From assembly GCF_003665435.1 (NCBI RefSeq), contig NZ_CP023407.1, forward strand, positions 6,063,501 through 6,127,500: a DNA stretch of 64,000 bases, in the 5' to 3' direction. This document shows, in pieces, positions 48,261 to 59,287 of this stretch. This DNA is from Streptomyces fungicidicus. Its GTDB lineage: Bacteria; Actinomycetota; Actinomycetes; Streptomycetales; Streptomycetaceae. Under the pieces are notes generated by a model, which saw only the letters and a program-made list of their open reading frames with translations, ran no database searches and was not told the DNA's origin. The translations under genes and the position numbers were made by a program. Each line of letters opens with the position of its first letter. Within the stretch, counting starts at the first letter, position 1.

Positions 48261-50087
48261 TCATGCCCGGTAGAGCGCCTCGACCTCGTCCCCGTAGGCC
48301 CTCTCGATGGCCCTGCGCTTCAGCTTCAGCGACGGTGTGAGCAGCCCGTGCTCCTCGGTGAACGGCTGCGCCAGTATCCGGAACGTGCGGATCGACTCGG
48401 CCTGCGACACCAGGGTGTTGGCCGCGACCACCGCGCGCCGCACCTCCGTCTCCAGATCCGCGTCGCGCACCAGCTCGGCCGCTGACAGCCGCGGCTTGCC
48501 GCGCATCGCCAGCCAGTGCTCGACCGCCTCCTGGTCGAGGGTGACCAGCGCGGCGACGTACGGACGGTCGTTGCCGACGACGATGCACTGGTTGACCAGC
48601 GGATGGTCCCGCACCCGCTCCTCCAGCACGCCCGGCGAGACGCTCTTGCCGCCGGAGGTCACCAGGATCTCCTTCTTGCGCCCGGTGATGGTGAGGTAGC
48701 CGTCCTCGTCGAGGGAGCCCAGGTCGCCGGTGGCGAGCCAGCCGTCCCGCAGCGTCTCGTCGGTGGCCTTCGGGTTGTTGAGGTAGCCCTGGAAGAGGTT
48801 GTCGCCGCGCAGCCAGATCTCGCCGTCGTCCGCGATGTGCACGGTGACTCCGGGGATCGCCCGGCCGACGGTGCCGTAGCGGGTGCGCTCGGGCGGGTTG
48901 GCGGTGGCCGCCGCGGTGGACTCGGTCAGGCCGTAGCCCTCGTAGATCTGCACGCCCGCGCCCGCGAAGAACAGCCCCAGCCGGCGGTCCATCGCCGAAC
49001 CGCCCGACATCGCGTTGCGGATCCGTCCGCCCATCGCGGCCCGGACCTTGCCGTAGACCAGCTTGTCGAAGAGCTGGTGCTGCACGCGCAGGGCCGCGGA
49101 AGGGCCCGGCCCGATGCCCCAGGCCTTCGCCTCCACCGCCTCCGCGTACTTCACCGCCACGTCGACGGCCTTCTCGAACGGACCGGCCCTCCCCTCCTTC
49201 TCGGCCTTGCGCCGGGCCGCGTTGAACACCTTCTCGAAGATGTACGGCACGGCCAGGATGAAGGTCGGCCGGAAGGCCGCCAGGTCGGGCAGCAGCGCCG
49301 CGGCGTGGAGCTGCGGCTGGTGGCCGAAGCGGACCCGGCCGCGGATCGCCGCGACCTCCACCATCCGCCCGAAGACGTGCGCGAGCGGCAGGAACAGCAG
49401 CGTCGCCGCCTCGTCGCCCCGGCGGGAGTGGAACACCGGCTCCCAGCGCTCGATGACGGTGTCCGCCTCGTACATGAAGTTGCCGTGCGTCAGGACGCAG
49501 CCCTTGGGACGGCCGGTGGTGCCCGAGGTGTAGATGACCGTCGCCACCGAGTCGGGCGTGACCGCCTGCCGGTGCCGGTGCACCACCTCGTCGTCGAGGT
49601 GCGCGCCCGCGTCGTACAGCTCCTGCACCGCGCCCGCGTCGAGCTGCCACAGCCGGCGCATCCGCGGCAGCCGGTCGATGACCGTGGCGATCGTCATCGC
49701 GTGGTCCTCGTGCTCCACGACCGCGGCCGTCACCTCCGCGTCGTGCAGCATCCAGAAGCACTGCTCGGCGGAGGACGTGGGGTACACGGGCACGACCTGC
49801 GCGCCGACCGTCCACAGCGCGAAGTCGAAGAGCGTCCACTCGTACCGGGTGCGGGACATGATCGCTACCCGGTCGCCGAACCGGACACCGCCCGCGAGCA
49901 GGCCCTTGGCGAGGGCGAGCACCTCGTCGCGGAACCCGGCGCTGGTCACGTCCCGCCAGCGCCCCGAGTCGTCCTTGCGGCCCAGCGCGACGTACGACGG
50001 GTCCTCCTCGGCATTCCGGAAGACCACGTCGGCCAGACCGCCCACCGGAGGCGGCAACGCGGAAGGAGGGTTGGTGAACTCGCGCAA
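48261..50087 (-). CDS. AMP-dependent acyl-CoA synthetase (long-chain fatty acid-CoA ligase type)
   Basis: 608 residues from TTG 50087, chosen because homologues begin with (M)REFTNPP and GGGAGCGGGGAG precedes it. An in-frame GTG at 50144 has no ribosome site and adds 19 residues. Motifs: VIYTSGTTGRPKGCVLTHGN (P-loop), LPLAHVFGRMVE, YEGYGLTES, GDLGSLDEDGYLTITGRKKEILVTSGGKSVSPGVLEERV and the C-terminal LKLKRRAIERAYGDEVEALY with the catalytic Lys. It activates long-chain fatty acids to acyl-CoA via acyl-AMP. Same strand as the LysR gene but 300 bases apart. Confidence 0.92.
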   Translation of the reverse strand: MREFTNPPSALPPPVGGLADVVFRNAEEDPSYVALGRKDDSGRWRDVTSAGFRDEVLALAKGLLAGGVRFGDRVAIMSRTRYEWTLFDFALWTVGAQVVPVYPTSSAEQCFWMLHDAEVTAAVVEHEDHAMTIATVIDRLPRMRRLWQLDAGAVQELYDAGAHLDDEVVHRHRQAVTPDSVATVIYTSGTTGRPKGCVLTHGNFMYEADTVIERWEPVFHSRRGDEAATLLFLPLAHVFGRMVEVAAIRGRVRFGHQPQLHAAALLPDLAAFRPTFILAVPYIFEKVFNAARRKAEKEGRAGPFEKAVDVAVKYAEAVEAKAWGIGPGPSAALRVQHQLFDKLVYGKVRAAMGGRIRNAMSGGSAMDRRLGLFFAGAGVQIYEGYGLTESTAAATANPPERTRYGTVGRAIPGVTVHIADDGEIWLRGDNLFQGYLNNPKATDETLRDGWLATGDLGSLDEDGYLTITGRKKEILVTSGGKSVSPGVLEERVRDHPLVNQCIVVGNDRPYVAALVTLDQEAVEHWLAMRGKPRLSAAELVRDADLETEVRRAVVAANTLVSQAESIRTFRILAQPFTEEHGLLTPSLKLKRRAIERAYGDEVEALYRA

Positions 50088-50387
50088 TCCCGCTCCCCGC
50101 TCCCTGGCGCCCGGACTGGATGCGGCGACGCCCTCGTCCCGCACGGCGCGGTGAAAGCTACCCCACGGAAACCGGGGGCGGGAGGGGGAGGAGCGGCGTG
50201 TGAAGGGGCCGTCCGCGCTGGTCAGTGAGGGAAAAAGCGCCCACGGGGGGAGGGTTCGGGCACATTCCTGACGGTCGAGTAAGTTTCGGTGCCCTGATCT
50301 CCACCGAATCTGTACGACCGCATGACCGGCCCTTGGGGTGGGCGGAGCGGTCCCCCACCAGATGCAGCGCGCGCGGACGCCGATCCG
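50088..50387. other. 300-base intergenic region, no clear element
   Basis: It lies between the LysR stop and the acyl-CoA ligase start, both on the minus strand, so it should hold a LysR terminator and the ligase promoter. I find no convincing hairpin and no confident -10/-35 pair. A TTACTCGACCGTCA sequence on the minus strand (50269-50282) is the only mildly dyad-like feature. Confidence 0.5.
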
Positions 50388-51257
50388 TCACCCTCCGCCG
50401 CGGTGCAGCCGGTCGCCGCCCGCGAGGATCGCCGCCGCCAGCGCGTCCGCCGCGCCCTGCGCGGAGGGCCTGCGCCGCCCGTGCACCAGCACGAAGTCCA
50501 CCTCGCCCGGCTCCGGCAGCCCCGCCCGCTCCGGCATCCGCACCAGCCCCGGCGGGATCAGCCCGCGCGAGTGCACCATCACCCCGAGCCCGGCGCGGGC
50601 CGCCGCGAGCAGGCCGTTGAGGCTGCCGCTGGTGCACACGATGCGCCACTGGCGGCCCTCCCGCTCCAGGGCGCGCAGGGCGAGGTCCCGGGTGATGCCC
50701 GGCGGCGGGTACACGATCAGGGGCACCGGACGGCCGGGGTCCGGGCGCAGTCCCGGCGCGCCGATCCACACCAGCTCGTCGTGCCAGACCAGCTCGCCCC
50801 GCGGATCCTCCGGCCGCCGCTTCGCCAGCACCAGGTCCAGCCGGCCCGCCGCCAGCCGCTCGTGCAGGATGCCCGACAGCTCGACCGTCAGCTCCAGATC
50901 GACCTCCGGATGCTCCTGGCGGAACCGCTTCAGGATCTCCGGCAGCCGGGTCAGCACGAAGTCCTCCGACGCGCCGAACCGCAGCCGTCCGCGCGGCCGG
51001 GTGCCGGTGAAGAACTGCGTCGCCTGCTCGTGCACGTCCAGGATCCGCCGGGCGAAGCCGAGCATCGCCTCACCGTCCTCGGTCAGCTCCACCGAGTGGG
51101 TGTCCCGGGTGAACAGCTGCCGCCCGGCGGCGCCCTCCAGCCGCCGTACGTGCTGGCTCACCGTCGACTGGCGCAGCCCGAGCCGCCGCGCGGCCTGCGT
51201 GAAGCTCAGCGTCTGCGCCACCGACAGGAAGGTGCGCAGGTGAGTGGGGTCGTACAT
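50388..51257 (-). CDS. LysR-family transcriptional regulator
   Basis: 289 residues. N-terminal winged HTH: LRTFLSVAQTLSFTQAARRLGLRQSTVSQHVRRLEGAAGRQLFTRDTHSVELTEDGEAML. The periplasmic-binding-like effector domain follows from about 90 (GRLRFGASEDFVLTRLPEILKRFRQEHPEVDLELTVELSGILHERLAAGRLDLVLAKR). Divergent from a BASS transporter gene 103 bases away, with a T-N11-A site between, so it most likely controls that transporter. Inducer unknown. Confidence 0.94.
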   Translation of the reverse strand: MYDPTHLRTFLSVAQTLSFTQAARRLGLRQSTVSQHVRRLEGAAGRQLFTRDTHSVELTEDGEAMLGFARRILDVHEQATQFFTGTRPRGRLRFGASEDFVLTRLPEILKRFRQEHPEVDLELTVELSGILHERLAAGRLDLVLAKRRPEDPRGELVWHDELVWIGAPGLRPDPGRPVPLIVYPPPGITRDLALRALEREGRQWRIVCTSGSLNGLLAAARAGLGVMVHSRGLIPPGLVRMPERAGLPEPGEVDFVLVHGRRRPSAQGAADALAAAILAGGDRLHRGGG

Positions 51258-51279
51258 GCCGCCAGGGTAGCCCCGGCCA

Positions 51280-51292
51280 TCGCGGATCGTGA
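51280..51292. promoter_or_regulatory. candidate LysR binding site (T-N11-A)
   Basis: TCGCGGATCGTGA, an interrupted dyad with four of five arm pairs matching, in the LysR-BASS divergent spacer. Confidence 0.4.
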
Positions 51293-51360
51293 TGACAGTG
51301 AGAGCGGTGTGCGGGATTCCCGATCACGGAAGAGGGGAGCAGGATGGGGAGGGGACGACC

Positions 51361-52416
51361 ATGAGTACGAGCAAGTGGAGCACCGTGAAACGCCTGCACC
51401 GGCCGCGCTGGATGCCGATCGACCCGTACATCGCGCTGCTGCTCGGGACCGTGGGCCTCGCGGCGCTGCTCCCCGCGCGTGGGACGGGCGCGGACATCGC
51501 CTCCGGCGCCTCCACGGCCGCGATCGCCTTCCTGTTCTTCCTCTACGGCGCCCGGCTCTCCACCCGCGAGGCCCTGGACGGGCTGAAGCACTGGCGGCTC
51601 CACGGCACCGTGCTGGCCTGCACCTTCGTCGTCTTCCCGCTGCTGGGTCTGGCCGCCCGCGGATTCGTCCCGGTGTTCCTGACCGACCCGCTCTACCAGG
51701 GACTGCTCTTCCTCACCCTGGTCCCCTCCACCATCCAGTCGTCGATCGCGTTCACCTCCATCGCCCGCGGCAACGTGCCCGCCGCGATCTGCGCCGGCTC
51801 GTTCTCCTCGCTGGTCGGCATCGTCGCCACCCCGCTGCTCGCGGCGGCGCTGCTGGGCGACAGCGGGGGCGGGTTCTCCGCGGGGTCGCTCGTGAAGATC
51901 GTGTTCCAGCTGCTGGTGCCGTTCGTCGCCGGGCAGCTGCTGCGCCGCTGGATCGGCTCCTTCGTCGCCCGCCACCGCAAGGTGCTGGGGCTGGTCGACC
52001 GGGGCTCGATCCTGCTCGTCGTCTACACCGCGTTCAGCGAGGGCATGGTGCAGGGCATCTGGCACCAGGTGAGCCCGGCCCGGCTCGGCGGACTGCTCGC
52101 CGTCGAGGCCCTGCTGCTCGCGGTGATGCTGCTGCTGACCTGGTACGGCGCCAAGGCGCTGCGGTTCGGCCGGGCGGACCGGATCGCCATCCAGTTCGCC
52201 GGCTCGAAGAAGTCGCTGGCCGCCGGTCTGCCCATGGCGAGCGTGCTGTTCGGGGCGCACGCCGCGCTGGCCGTGCTGCCGCTGATGCTGTTCCACCAGA
52301 TGCAGCTGATGGTGTGCGCGGTGATCGCCAAGCGCCGCTCGCACGACCCGGAAGCCGAACCCGCGGCGGACCGGGCCGGACGGTCACCGGCCGGGGCCGG
52401 CACCCGTCCCGGCTGA
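51361..52416 (+). CDS. bile acid:sodium symporter family (BASS) transporter
   Basis: 351 residues with about nine or ten membrane helices, e.g. PYIALLLGTVGLAALLP, ASTAAIAFLFFLYGARLS, GTVLACTFVVFPLLGLAARG and LLFLTLVPSTIQSSIAFTSIARGNVPAAICAGSFSSLVGIVATPLLAAALLG. The last two carry the crossover region of BASS proteins. FAGSKKSLAAGLPMASVLFG is the second conserved core. YfeH/SCP-type subgroup; the transported anion is unknown. Its regulator is probably the divergent LysR protein. Pro/Ala-rich C-terminal tail. Confidence 0.92.
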   Translation: MSTSKWSTVKRLHRPRWMPIDPYIALLLGTVGLAALLPARGTGADIASGASTAAIAFLFFLYGARLSTREALDGLKHWRLHGTVLACTFVVFPLLGLAARGFVPVFLTDPLYQGLLFLTLVPSTIQSSIAFTSIARGNVPAAICAGSFSSLVGIVATPLLAAALLGDSGGGFSAGSLVKIVFQLLVPFVAGQLLRRWIGSFVARHRKVLGLVDRGSILLVVYTAFSEGMVQGIWHQVSPARLGGLLAVEALLLAVMLLLTWYGAKALRFGRADRIAIQFAGSKKSLAAGLPMASVLFGAHAALAVLPLMLFHQMQLMVCAVIAKRRSHDPEAEPAADRAGRSPAGAGTRPG

Positions 52417-52511
52417 GCGCCTCCAGGCGCCCGCCGGCGCACGTCATGGCCGGACGGCGGCGCCCGGCGAGGTCCGAGGCGGGGCCCCGCGGCGCAGGGG
52501 GCGCTCCCCGC

Positions 52512-52528
52512 CGGCGGGGCCCCCGCCG
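52512..52528. terminator. GC hairpin between convergent BASS and fdhD genes
   Basis: CGGCGGG/CCCGCCG (52512-52518 with 52522-52528). A second short stem GCGCCT-CC-AGGCGC lies at 52417-52430, right after the BASS stop. The whole 133-base spacer is very GC-rich, so this assignment is weak. Confidence 0.35.
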
Positions 52529-52549
52529 CCGTGCAGCGGGGGAGACCGG

Positions 52550-53398
52550 TCAGCCCCGGGCGGCCGCGGCCCGCAGGGCGATGCGGTCCTCACCCGCGTA
52601 CACGTTCATGGAGCTGCCCCGCAGGAAGCCCAGCAGCGTCAGGCCCGTCTCCGCCGCCAGGTCCACCGCCAGCGACGACGGCGCCGAGACCGCGGCCAGC
52701 ATCGGGATGCCGGCCATGACCGCCTTCTGCGCCAGTTCGAACGAGGCCCGGCCGGAGACCATCAGGATGGTCCGGGACAGCGGCAGGCGCCCGTCCTGCA
52801 GGGCACGGCCGACCAGTTTGTCGACCGCGTTGTGCCGTCCCACGTCCTCCCGTACGTCCAGCAGCTCGCCGTCCTCGTCGAACAGGGCCGCCGCGTGCAG
52901 GCCGCCGGTGCGGTCGAAGACCCGCTGGGAGGCGCGCAGCCGGTCGGGCAGGCCCGCCAGCAGTTCGGGGCCCACGCGCAGCGGCGGGGTGTCGGCGATC
53001 GGATGGCGGGTCGTGGTGCGCACGGCGTCCAGGCTGGCCTTGCCGCACAGACCGCAGGAGGAGGTGGTGTAGACGTTGCGCTCGAGCGTGATGTCGGGGA
53101 TCACCACGCCGTCGGCCGTCTTCACGTCGACCACGTTGTAGGTGTTCGTCCCGTCGGCGGTCGCCCCGGCGCAGTAGACGATGTTCCGCAGGTCGGCGTC
53201 GGTCGCGAGCACTCCCTCGCTGACCAGGAAGCCCGCCGCCAGCGCGAAGTCGTCGCCCGGTGTGCGCATGGTGATGGCGAGGGGCCTGCCGTTCAGCCTG
53301 ATCTCCAGGGGTTCCTCGGCGACGAGCGTGTCGGGGCGGCTGGAGACCGCTCCGTCCCGGATGCGGAGCACCTTGCGTCGTTCCGTGACTCGTCCCAT
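52550..53398 (-). CDS. fdhD: formate dehydrogenase accessory sulfurtransferase FdhD
   Basis: 282 residues. VAEEPLEIRLNGRPLAITMRTPGDDFALAAGFLVSEGVL is the family N-terminal region, and TTSSCGLCGKASLDAV holds the CxxC that relays sulfur. FDRTGGLHAAALFDEDGELLDVREDVGRHNAVDKLVG and ILMVSGRASFELAQKAVMAGIPMLAAVSAPSSLAVDLA are the cofactor-binding parts. FdhD sulfurates the Mo-bis-MGD cofactor for formate dehydrogenase. Last gene of the FDH operon, 16 bases after the Fe-S subunit. Confidence 0.95.
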   Translation of the reverse strand: MGRVTERRKVLRIRDGAVSSRPDTLVAEEPLEIRLNGRPLAITMRTPGDDFALAAGFLVSEGVLATDADLRNIVYCAGATADGTNTYNVVDVKTADGVVIPDITLERNVYTTSSCGLCGKASLDAVRTTTRHPIADTPPLRVGPELLAGLPDRLRASQRVFDRTGGLHAAALFDEDGELLDVREDVGRHNAVDKLVGRALQDGRLPLSRTILMVSGRASFELAQKAVMAGIPMLAAVSAPSSLAVDLAAETGLTLLGFLRGSSMNVYAGEDRIALRAAAARG

Positions 53399-53414
53399 GT
53401 TCCCTCAGTCCCGA

Positions 53415-54271
53415 TCAGTCCCGGTTCTGTACGTGCTGGTACCCGAAGCGGCCCTTGATGCACAGATTGCCGTGGGTCACCGGATTGTCGTGCGGCGAGG
53501 TGACCTTCACGATCTCATTGTCCTGCACATGGAGGGTGAGGTTGCAGCCCACACCGCAGTACGCGCACACGGTCGTCGTCTCCGACTGCCGCGACTCGTC
53601 CCAGGTACCCGCCGCCCGCATGTCGAACTCCGACTTGAACGACAGGGCCCCCGTGGGACAGACCTCGATGCAGTTGCCGCAGTACACGCACGCCGAGTCG
53701 GTCAGCGGGGCGTCGTGCTCGACCGCGATCCGGGCGTCGAAACCGCGGCCCGCGACCGAGATGGCGAAGGTGTTCTGCCACTGGTCTCCGCAGGCGTCCA
53801 CGCACTTGTAGCAGAGGATGCACTTGCCGTAGTCCCGGACGTACAGGTCGTTGTCGACCCTCGGCTCCTCGTCGACGCGGGCCGCGTCCGGGCCGAAGCG
53901 GTCCGGTTTCGCCTCGTACTCCTTGAGCCATCCGGCGACCCGGGGAGTCGTCGACAGGTCGACGGAGGACGCGAGGAGTTCCAGGACCACCTTGCGGCTG
54001 TGCCGGGCCCGCTCGGTGCCGGTGCGCACCTCCATGCCGGGCTCGGCCCTGCGGGAGCAGGCGGGGACCAGGGTGCGGGAGCCCTCGACCTCCACCACGC
54101 AGACCCGGCACGCGTTCTTCGGGGTGAGGGTGTCGCCCTCGCAGAGCGTCGGGACGTCCTTGCCCGCGGCCCGGCAGGCGTCCAGGATCGTCGACCCCTC
54201 GGGCGCCCGGACCGGCTCTCCGTCCAGGGTGAACTCCAGCAGACGGCGCGGGATCCCCAGCGGTGTCACGG

Positions 54272-54275
<4 letters not shown>
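53415..54275 (-). CDS. formate dehydrogenase Fe-S subunit: FdsA N-terminal half as a separate protein
   Basis: 286 residues from ATG 54275. 2Fe-2S domain: Cys45, 56, 59, 73 (TLCEGDTLTPKNACRVCVVEVEG...VPAC). Two 4Fe-4S ferredoxin motifs: CILCYKCVDAC (152-162) and CVYCGNCIEVC (196-206). Then the Mo-bis-MGD-proximal 4Fe-4S domain: CAYCGVGC (227-234) and LCIKGRFG (Cys262). In FdsA/FdhF enzymes that last domain begins the catalytic chain and runs on into RLTxPL; here the protein stops at HVQNRD. The continuation (RLTHPLVRD) is in the separate gene at 56184-58112. Overlaps the NuoE-NuoF fusion gene (ATGA). Confidence 0.9.
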
Positions 54276-56183
<1,908 letters not shown>

Positions 56184-56209
<26 letters not shown>

Positions 56210-58112
56210 TCACCTTCTCGATCCGGATCGCCGACGCCTTGAACTCCGCCGTCCCCGCGATCGGGCAGTTCGCCTCGATCGTCAGCCGGTTGGTGTCCAC
56301 CTCGTCGGGAAAGTGGAAGGTCATGAACGCGAGCCCCGGACGGAGTCCCGTGTCCACCCACACCGGGGCCAGCACCGAACCGCGCCGCGAGGTCACCCGC
56401 ACCCGCTCGCCGACCACGACGCCGTACCGCTCGGCGTCCTCCGGGCACAGCTCCACGTACTCGCCGCGCCGCAGGGGGGAGGCGTAACCGCCGCTCTGCA
56501 CGCCGGTGTTGTAGGAGTCGAGCCGTCGGCCCGTGGTCAGCCGGATCGGGTACTGCTCGTCGGTGAGGTCGACCGGCGGGTCGTGCCGGACGATCCCGAA
56601 CGGCGCCGGTCTGCCGCGCCGTTCCGGGTCCGTCTCCCACAGCCTGCCGTGCAGGTAGGGCGGTTCCAGCGTGTCCGTGTGGGGGCAGGGCCACTGGATG
56701 CCCTGGTGTTCCGCCAGGCGCTCGTAGGTCATCCCGTAGTGGTCGGGGGAGACCGAGCGCAGTTCGTTCCAGACCGCCTCGGCGTCCGGGTACTTCCAGT
56801 CGTGGCCGAGCCGGGCGGCCAGTTCGCAGAGGATGTCGATGTCCTCGCGGGCCTCGCCCGGCGGCGTCACCGCCCTGCGGACCCGCTGCACCCGCCGCTC
56901 GCTGTTGGTGGTGGTCCCCTCGGTCTCCGCCCAGCCGGCGGTGGCCGGCAGGACCACGTCGGCCAGCTCGGCGGTCTTGGTCAGGAAGATGTCCTGGACC
57001 ACCAGGAAGTCCAGCTCCCTGAGCCGGCGCACCGCCTGTTCGCCGTCCGCCTCCGACTGGGCCGGGTTCTCCCCGATGCAGTAGACGGCGCGCAGCGAGC
57101 CGTCCTCCATCGCCTCGAACATCTCCGTCAGGTTCAGCCCGTAGTGCGGCTGGATGACGGTGTCCCAGGCGGACTCGAACTTCAGCCGGACGCCGCCGTC
57201 GAGGATGTCCTGGAAGCCGGGCAGGCGGTTGGGGATCGCGCCCATGTCGCCGCCGCCCTGCACGTTGTTCTGGCCGCGCAGCGGCTGCAGCCCCGAGGCG
57301 TAGCGGCCGACATGGCCGGTGAGCAGGGAGAGGTTGATCAGGGCGCGGACGTTGTCGGTGCCGTTGTGGTGCTCGGTGATGCCGAGCGTCCAGCAGAGCT
57401 GGGCGCGCTCGGCGCGGGCGTAGGCGTGCGCCAGTTCGCGGACGGCGGCGGCCGGCACGCCCGTCACCTTCTCCGCGAGGGACAGCGTCCACGGCTCGAC
57501 GAGTGCCCGGTACTCCTCGAAGCCGGTGGTCGCCCGCAGTACGAACGCCTCGTTGACCAGGCCCGAGTGGATGATCTCGCGGCCGATCGCGTGGGCCATC
57601 GGGATGTCGGTGCCCACGTTCAGCCCGAGCCAGCTCTCCGCCCACTCGGCGGTGGAGGTCCGGCGCGGGTCGACCGCGTACATCCGGGCGCCGTTGTGGA
57701 CGCCCCTCAGCACGTGCTGGAAGAAGATCGGGTGCGCGAAGCGGGCGTTGGAGCCCCACATCACGATGACGTCGGTGTGCTCGATCTCCTCGTACGACGA
57801 GGTGCCGCCGCCCGAGCCGAACGCGGCCGACAGACCGGCGACGGACGGGGCGTGACAGGTGCGGTTGCAGGAGTCGACGTTGTTGGTGCCCATCACCACC
57901 CGGGCGAACTTCTGCGCCACGTAGTTCATCTCGTTGGTCGCGCGGGCGCAGGAGAACATCCCGAACGCGCCGCGCGCCGCCGCCAGGCCCCGGGCGGTCC
58001 GGTCCAGGGCCTCCTCCCAGGTAGCCCGGCGCAACGGCGCGTCGCGCGCGTCGCGGACCAGGGGGTGGGTGAGGCGGGTGTAGGTCTTCGGGCTCCGGTC
58101 GCGTTTCCTCAT
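56184..58112 (-). CDS. formate dehydrogenase catalytic subunit lacking its Fe-S domain (FdsA C-terminal half)
   Basis: 642 residues from ATG 58112. It begins YTRLTHPLVRDARDAPLRRATWEEALDR, the point that normally follows the CxxCxxxC Fe-S domain. The Mo-binding active-site motif is NVDSCNRTCHAPSVAGL, with Cys86 ligating Mo and His87 next to it, so this is a Cys rather than selenocysteine enzyme. Further motifs: VIVMWGSNARFAHPIFFQHVL, LLTGHVGRYASGLQPLRGQNNVQGGGDMG, YCIGENPAQSEAD, FLTKTAELADVVLPATAGWAETEGTTTNSERRVQRVRRAV, and the C-terminal MGD domain PIRLTTGRRLDSYNTG. It needs the subunit at 53415-54275 for its missing cluster. Confidence 0.93.
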
Positions 58113-59080
58113 GCCGCGCTCCTCAGTGCGAGCAGGTCCGACAGGGCGTGCACGGTGCGCAGGGTGGGCACCGGGACACCGGTGATCTCCGCCAGTTCGA
58201 CGACTGCCGCGAGCAGGACGTCGAGTTCGAGCGGCTTGCCGCGCTCCAGGTCCTGGAGCGTGGAGGTGCGGTGGTCGCCGACCTTCTCGGCGCCCGCGAG
58301 CCGGCGCTCGATGGAGACGCCGACGTCGCAGCCGAGGGCGCCGGCGACCGTCAGCGTCTCGGTCATCATCGTCTCGATGACCTGGCGGGTGCCGCCGTGC
58401 AGGCACATCTGCCGCATGGTGGCGCGCACGAGGGCGCTGATCGGGTTGAAGGAGATGTTGCCCAGCAGCTTCAGCCAGATGTCGTTGCGCAGGTCCGGCT
58501 CGACCGGGCACTTCAGCCCGCCGGCCCGCATCGCCTCGCTGAGCGCCAGACAGCGCGCGGAGACACCGCGGCCGGGCTCGCCGATCGAGAACCGGGTGCC
58601 TTCCACATGCCGTACGACGCCCGGCTCCTGGAGTTCGGTGGCCGCGTAGACGACGCAGCCGACGGCCCGTTCGGGCGCGAGCACCGCACTGACCGCGCCG
58701 TCCGGGTCCACGCTCTCCAGGCGGCGGCCGTCATAGGGGCCGCCGTGCCGGTGGAAGTACCACCAGGGGATGCCGTTCTGGGCGGCCACGACCGCCGTGG
58801 TGCCGTGCAGCAGCGGCTCGATCAGCGGCCCGCACGCCGCGTACGAGTTGGCCTTCAGACCCAGGAACACGTAGTCCACCGGGCCGACTTCGGCCGGGTC
58901 GTCGGTGGCGTGGGGACGCGCGGTGAAGTCGCCGCGCGGGCTGCGCACCCGTACTCCGTACTGCCTCATGGCCGCCAGATGCGGTCCACGGGCGATGAGA
59001 TGCACGTCGGCGCCCGCGCGGTGGAGCGCGGCACCGACGTAGGCGCCGATCGCCCCGGCGCCGAGGACTGCGACTTTCAT
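58109..59080 (-). CDS. 2-dehydropantoate 2-reductase family protein (PanE/ApbA-like)
   Basis: 323 residues. NADPH fold MKVAVLGAGAIGAYVGAALHRAGADVHLIARG; LGLKANSYAA with the family Lys; VAAQNGIPWWYF; and the C-terminal catalytic region DIWLKLLGNISFNPISALVRATMRQM...EKVGDHRTSTLQDLERGKPLELDVLLAAVVELAEITGVPVPT. Ketopantoate reductase reduces ketopantoate to pantoate for CoA; many family members have other 2-keto acid substrates. As first gene of the FDH operon (ATGA overlap with the catalytic subunit) it may be linked to formate or C1 metabolism rather than pantothenate. Confidence 0.9.
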   Translation of the reverse strand: MKVAVLGAGAIGAYVGAALHRAGADVHLIARGPHLAAMRQYGVRVRSPRGDFTARPHATDDPAEVGPVDYVFLGLKANSYAACGPLIEPLLHGTTAVVAAQNGIPWWYFHRHGGPYDGRRLESVDPDGAVSAVLAPERAVGCVVYAATELQEPGVVRHVEGTRFSIGEPGRGVSARCLALSEAMRAGGLKCPVEPDLRNDIWLKLLGNISFNPISALVRATMRQMCLHGGTRQVIETMMTETLTVAGALGCDVGVSIERRLAGAEKVGDHRTSTLQDLERGKPLELDVLLAAVVELAEITGVPVPTLRTVHALSDLLALRSAA

Positions 59081-59178
59081 GGCGGGGGGAGCTCCGTCCG
59101 GTCGAGGGATACCGAGGAACTGCTGGGAGCCGCCGCATCCGGGTCGGCTCGGTGTGCTCGGCCGACTTGGTCGACGAA

Positions 59179-59194
59179 ATATTGTCTACAGTAT
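59179..59194. promoter_or_regulatory. candidate GntR/FCD operator between FDH operon and MFS transporter
   Basis: ATATTGTCTACAGTAT, a near-palindrome with core TGTCTACA. Read on the minus strand it contains ACTGTAGAC, which recurs at 61946-61954 before the GntR gene. It is in the 207-base spacer between panE-like (59080) and the MFS gene (59288), in a strikingly AT-rich patch. Confidence 0.5.
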
Positions 59195-59287
59195 GGAGGG
59201 ATCCCCAGCAAGGCTTTGTGCAGCACCGGTGGTTGTCTGTTGAACCGTCTTCTCAAGGGCCCCATCCGTCCCTACGGTTGGGGACTC

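Noticed and set aside
57840..57880. Possible selenocysteine (UGA) at the FDH active site
   Set aside because: The codon at the active-site position is TGC, encoding Cys86, and there is no in-frame TGA.
59179..59194. AT-rich ATATTGTCTACAGTAT as a simple -10 promoter box
   Set aside because: The near-palindromic symmetry and the repeated ACTGTAGAC core before the GntR gene favour an operator, though overlap with a promoter is not excluded.
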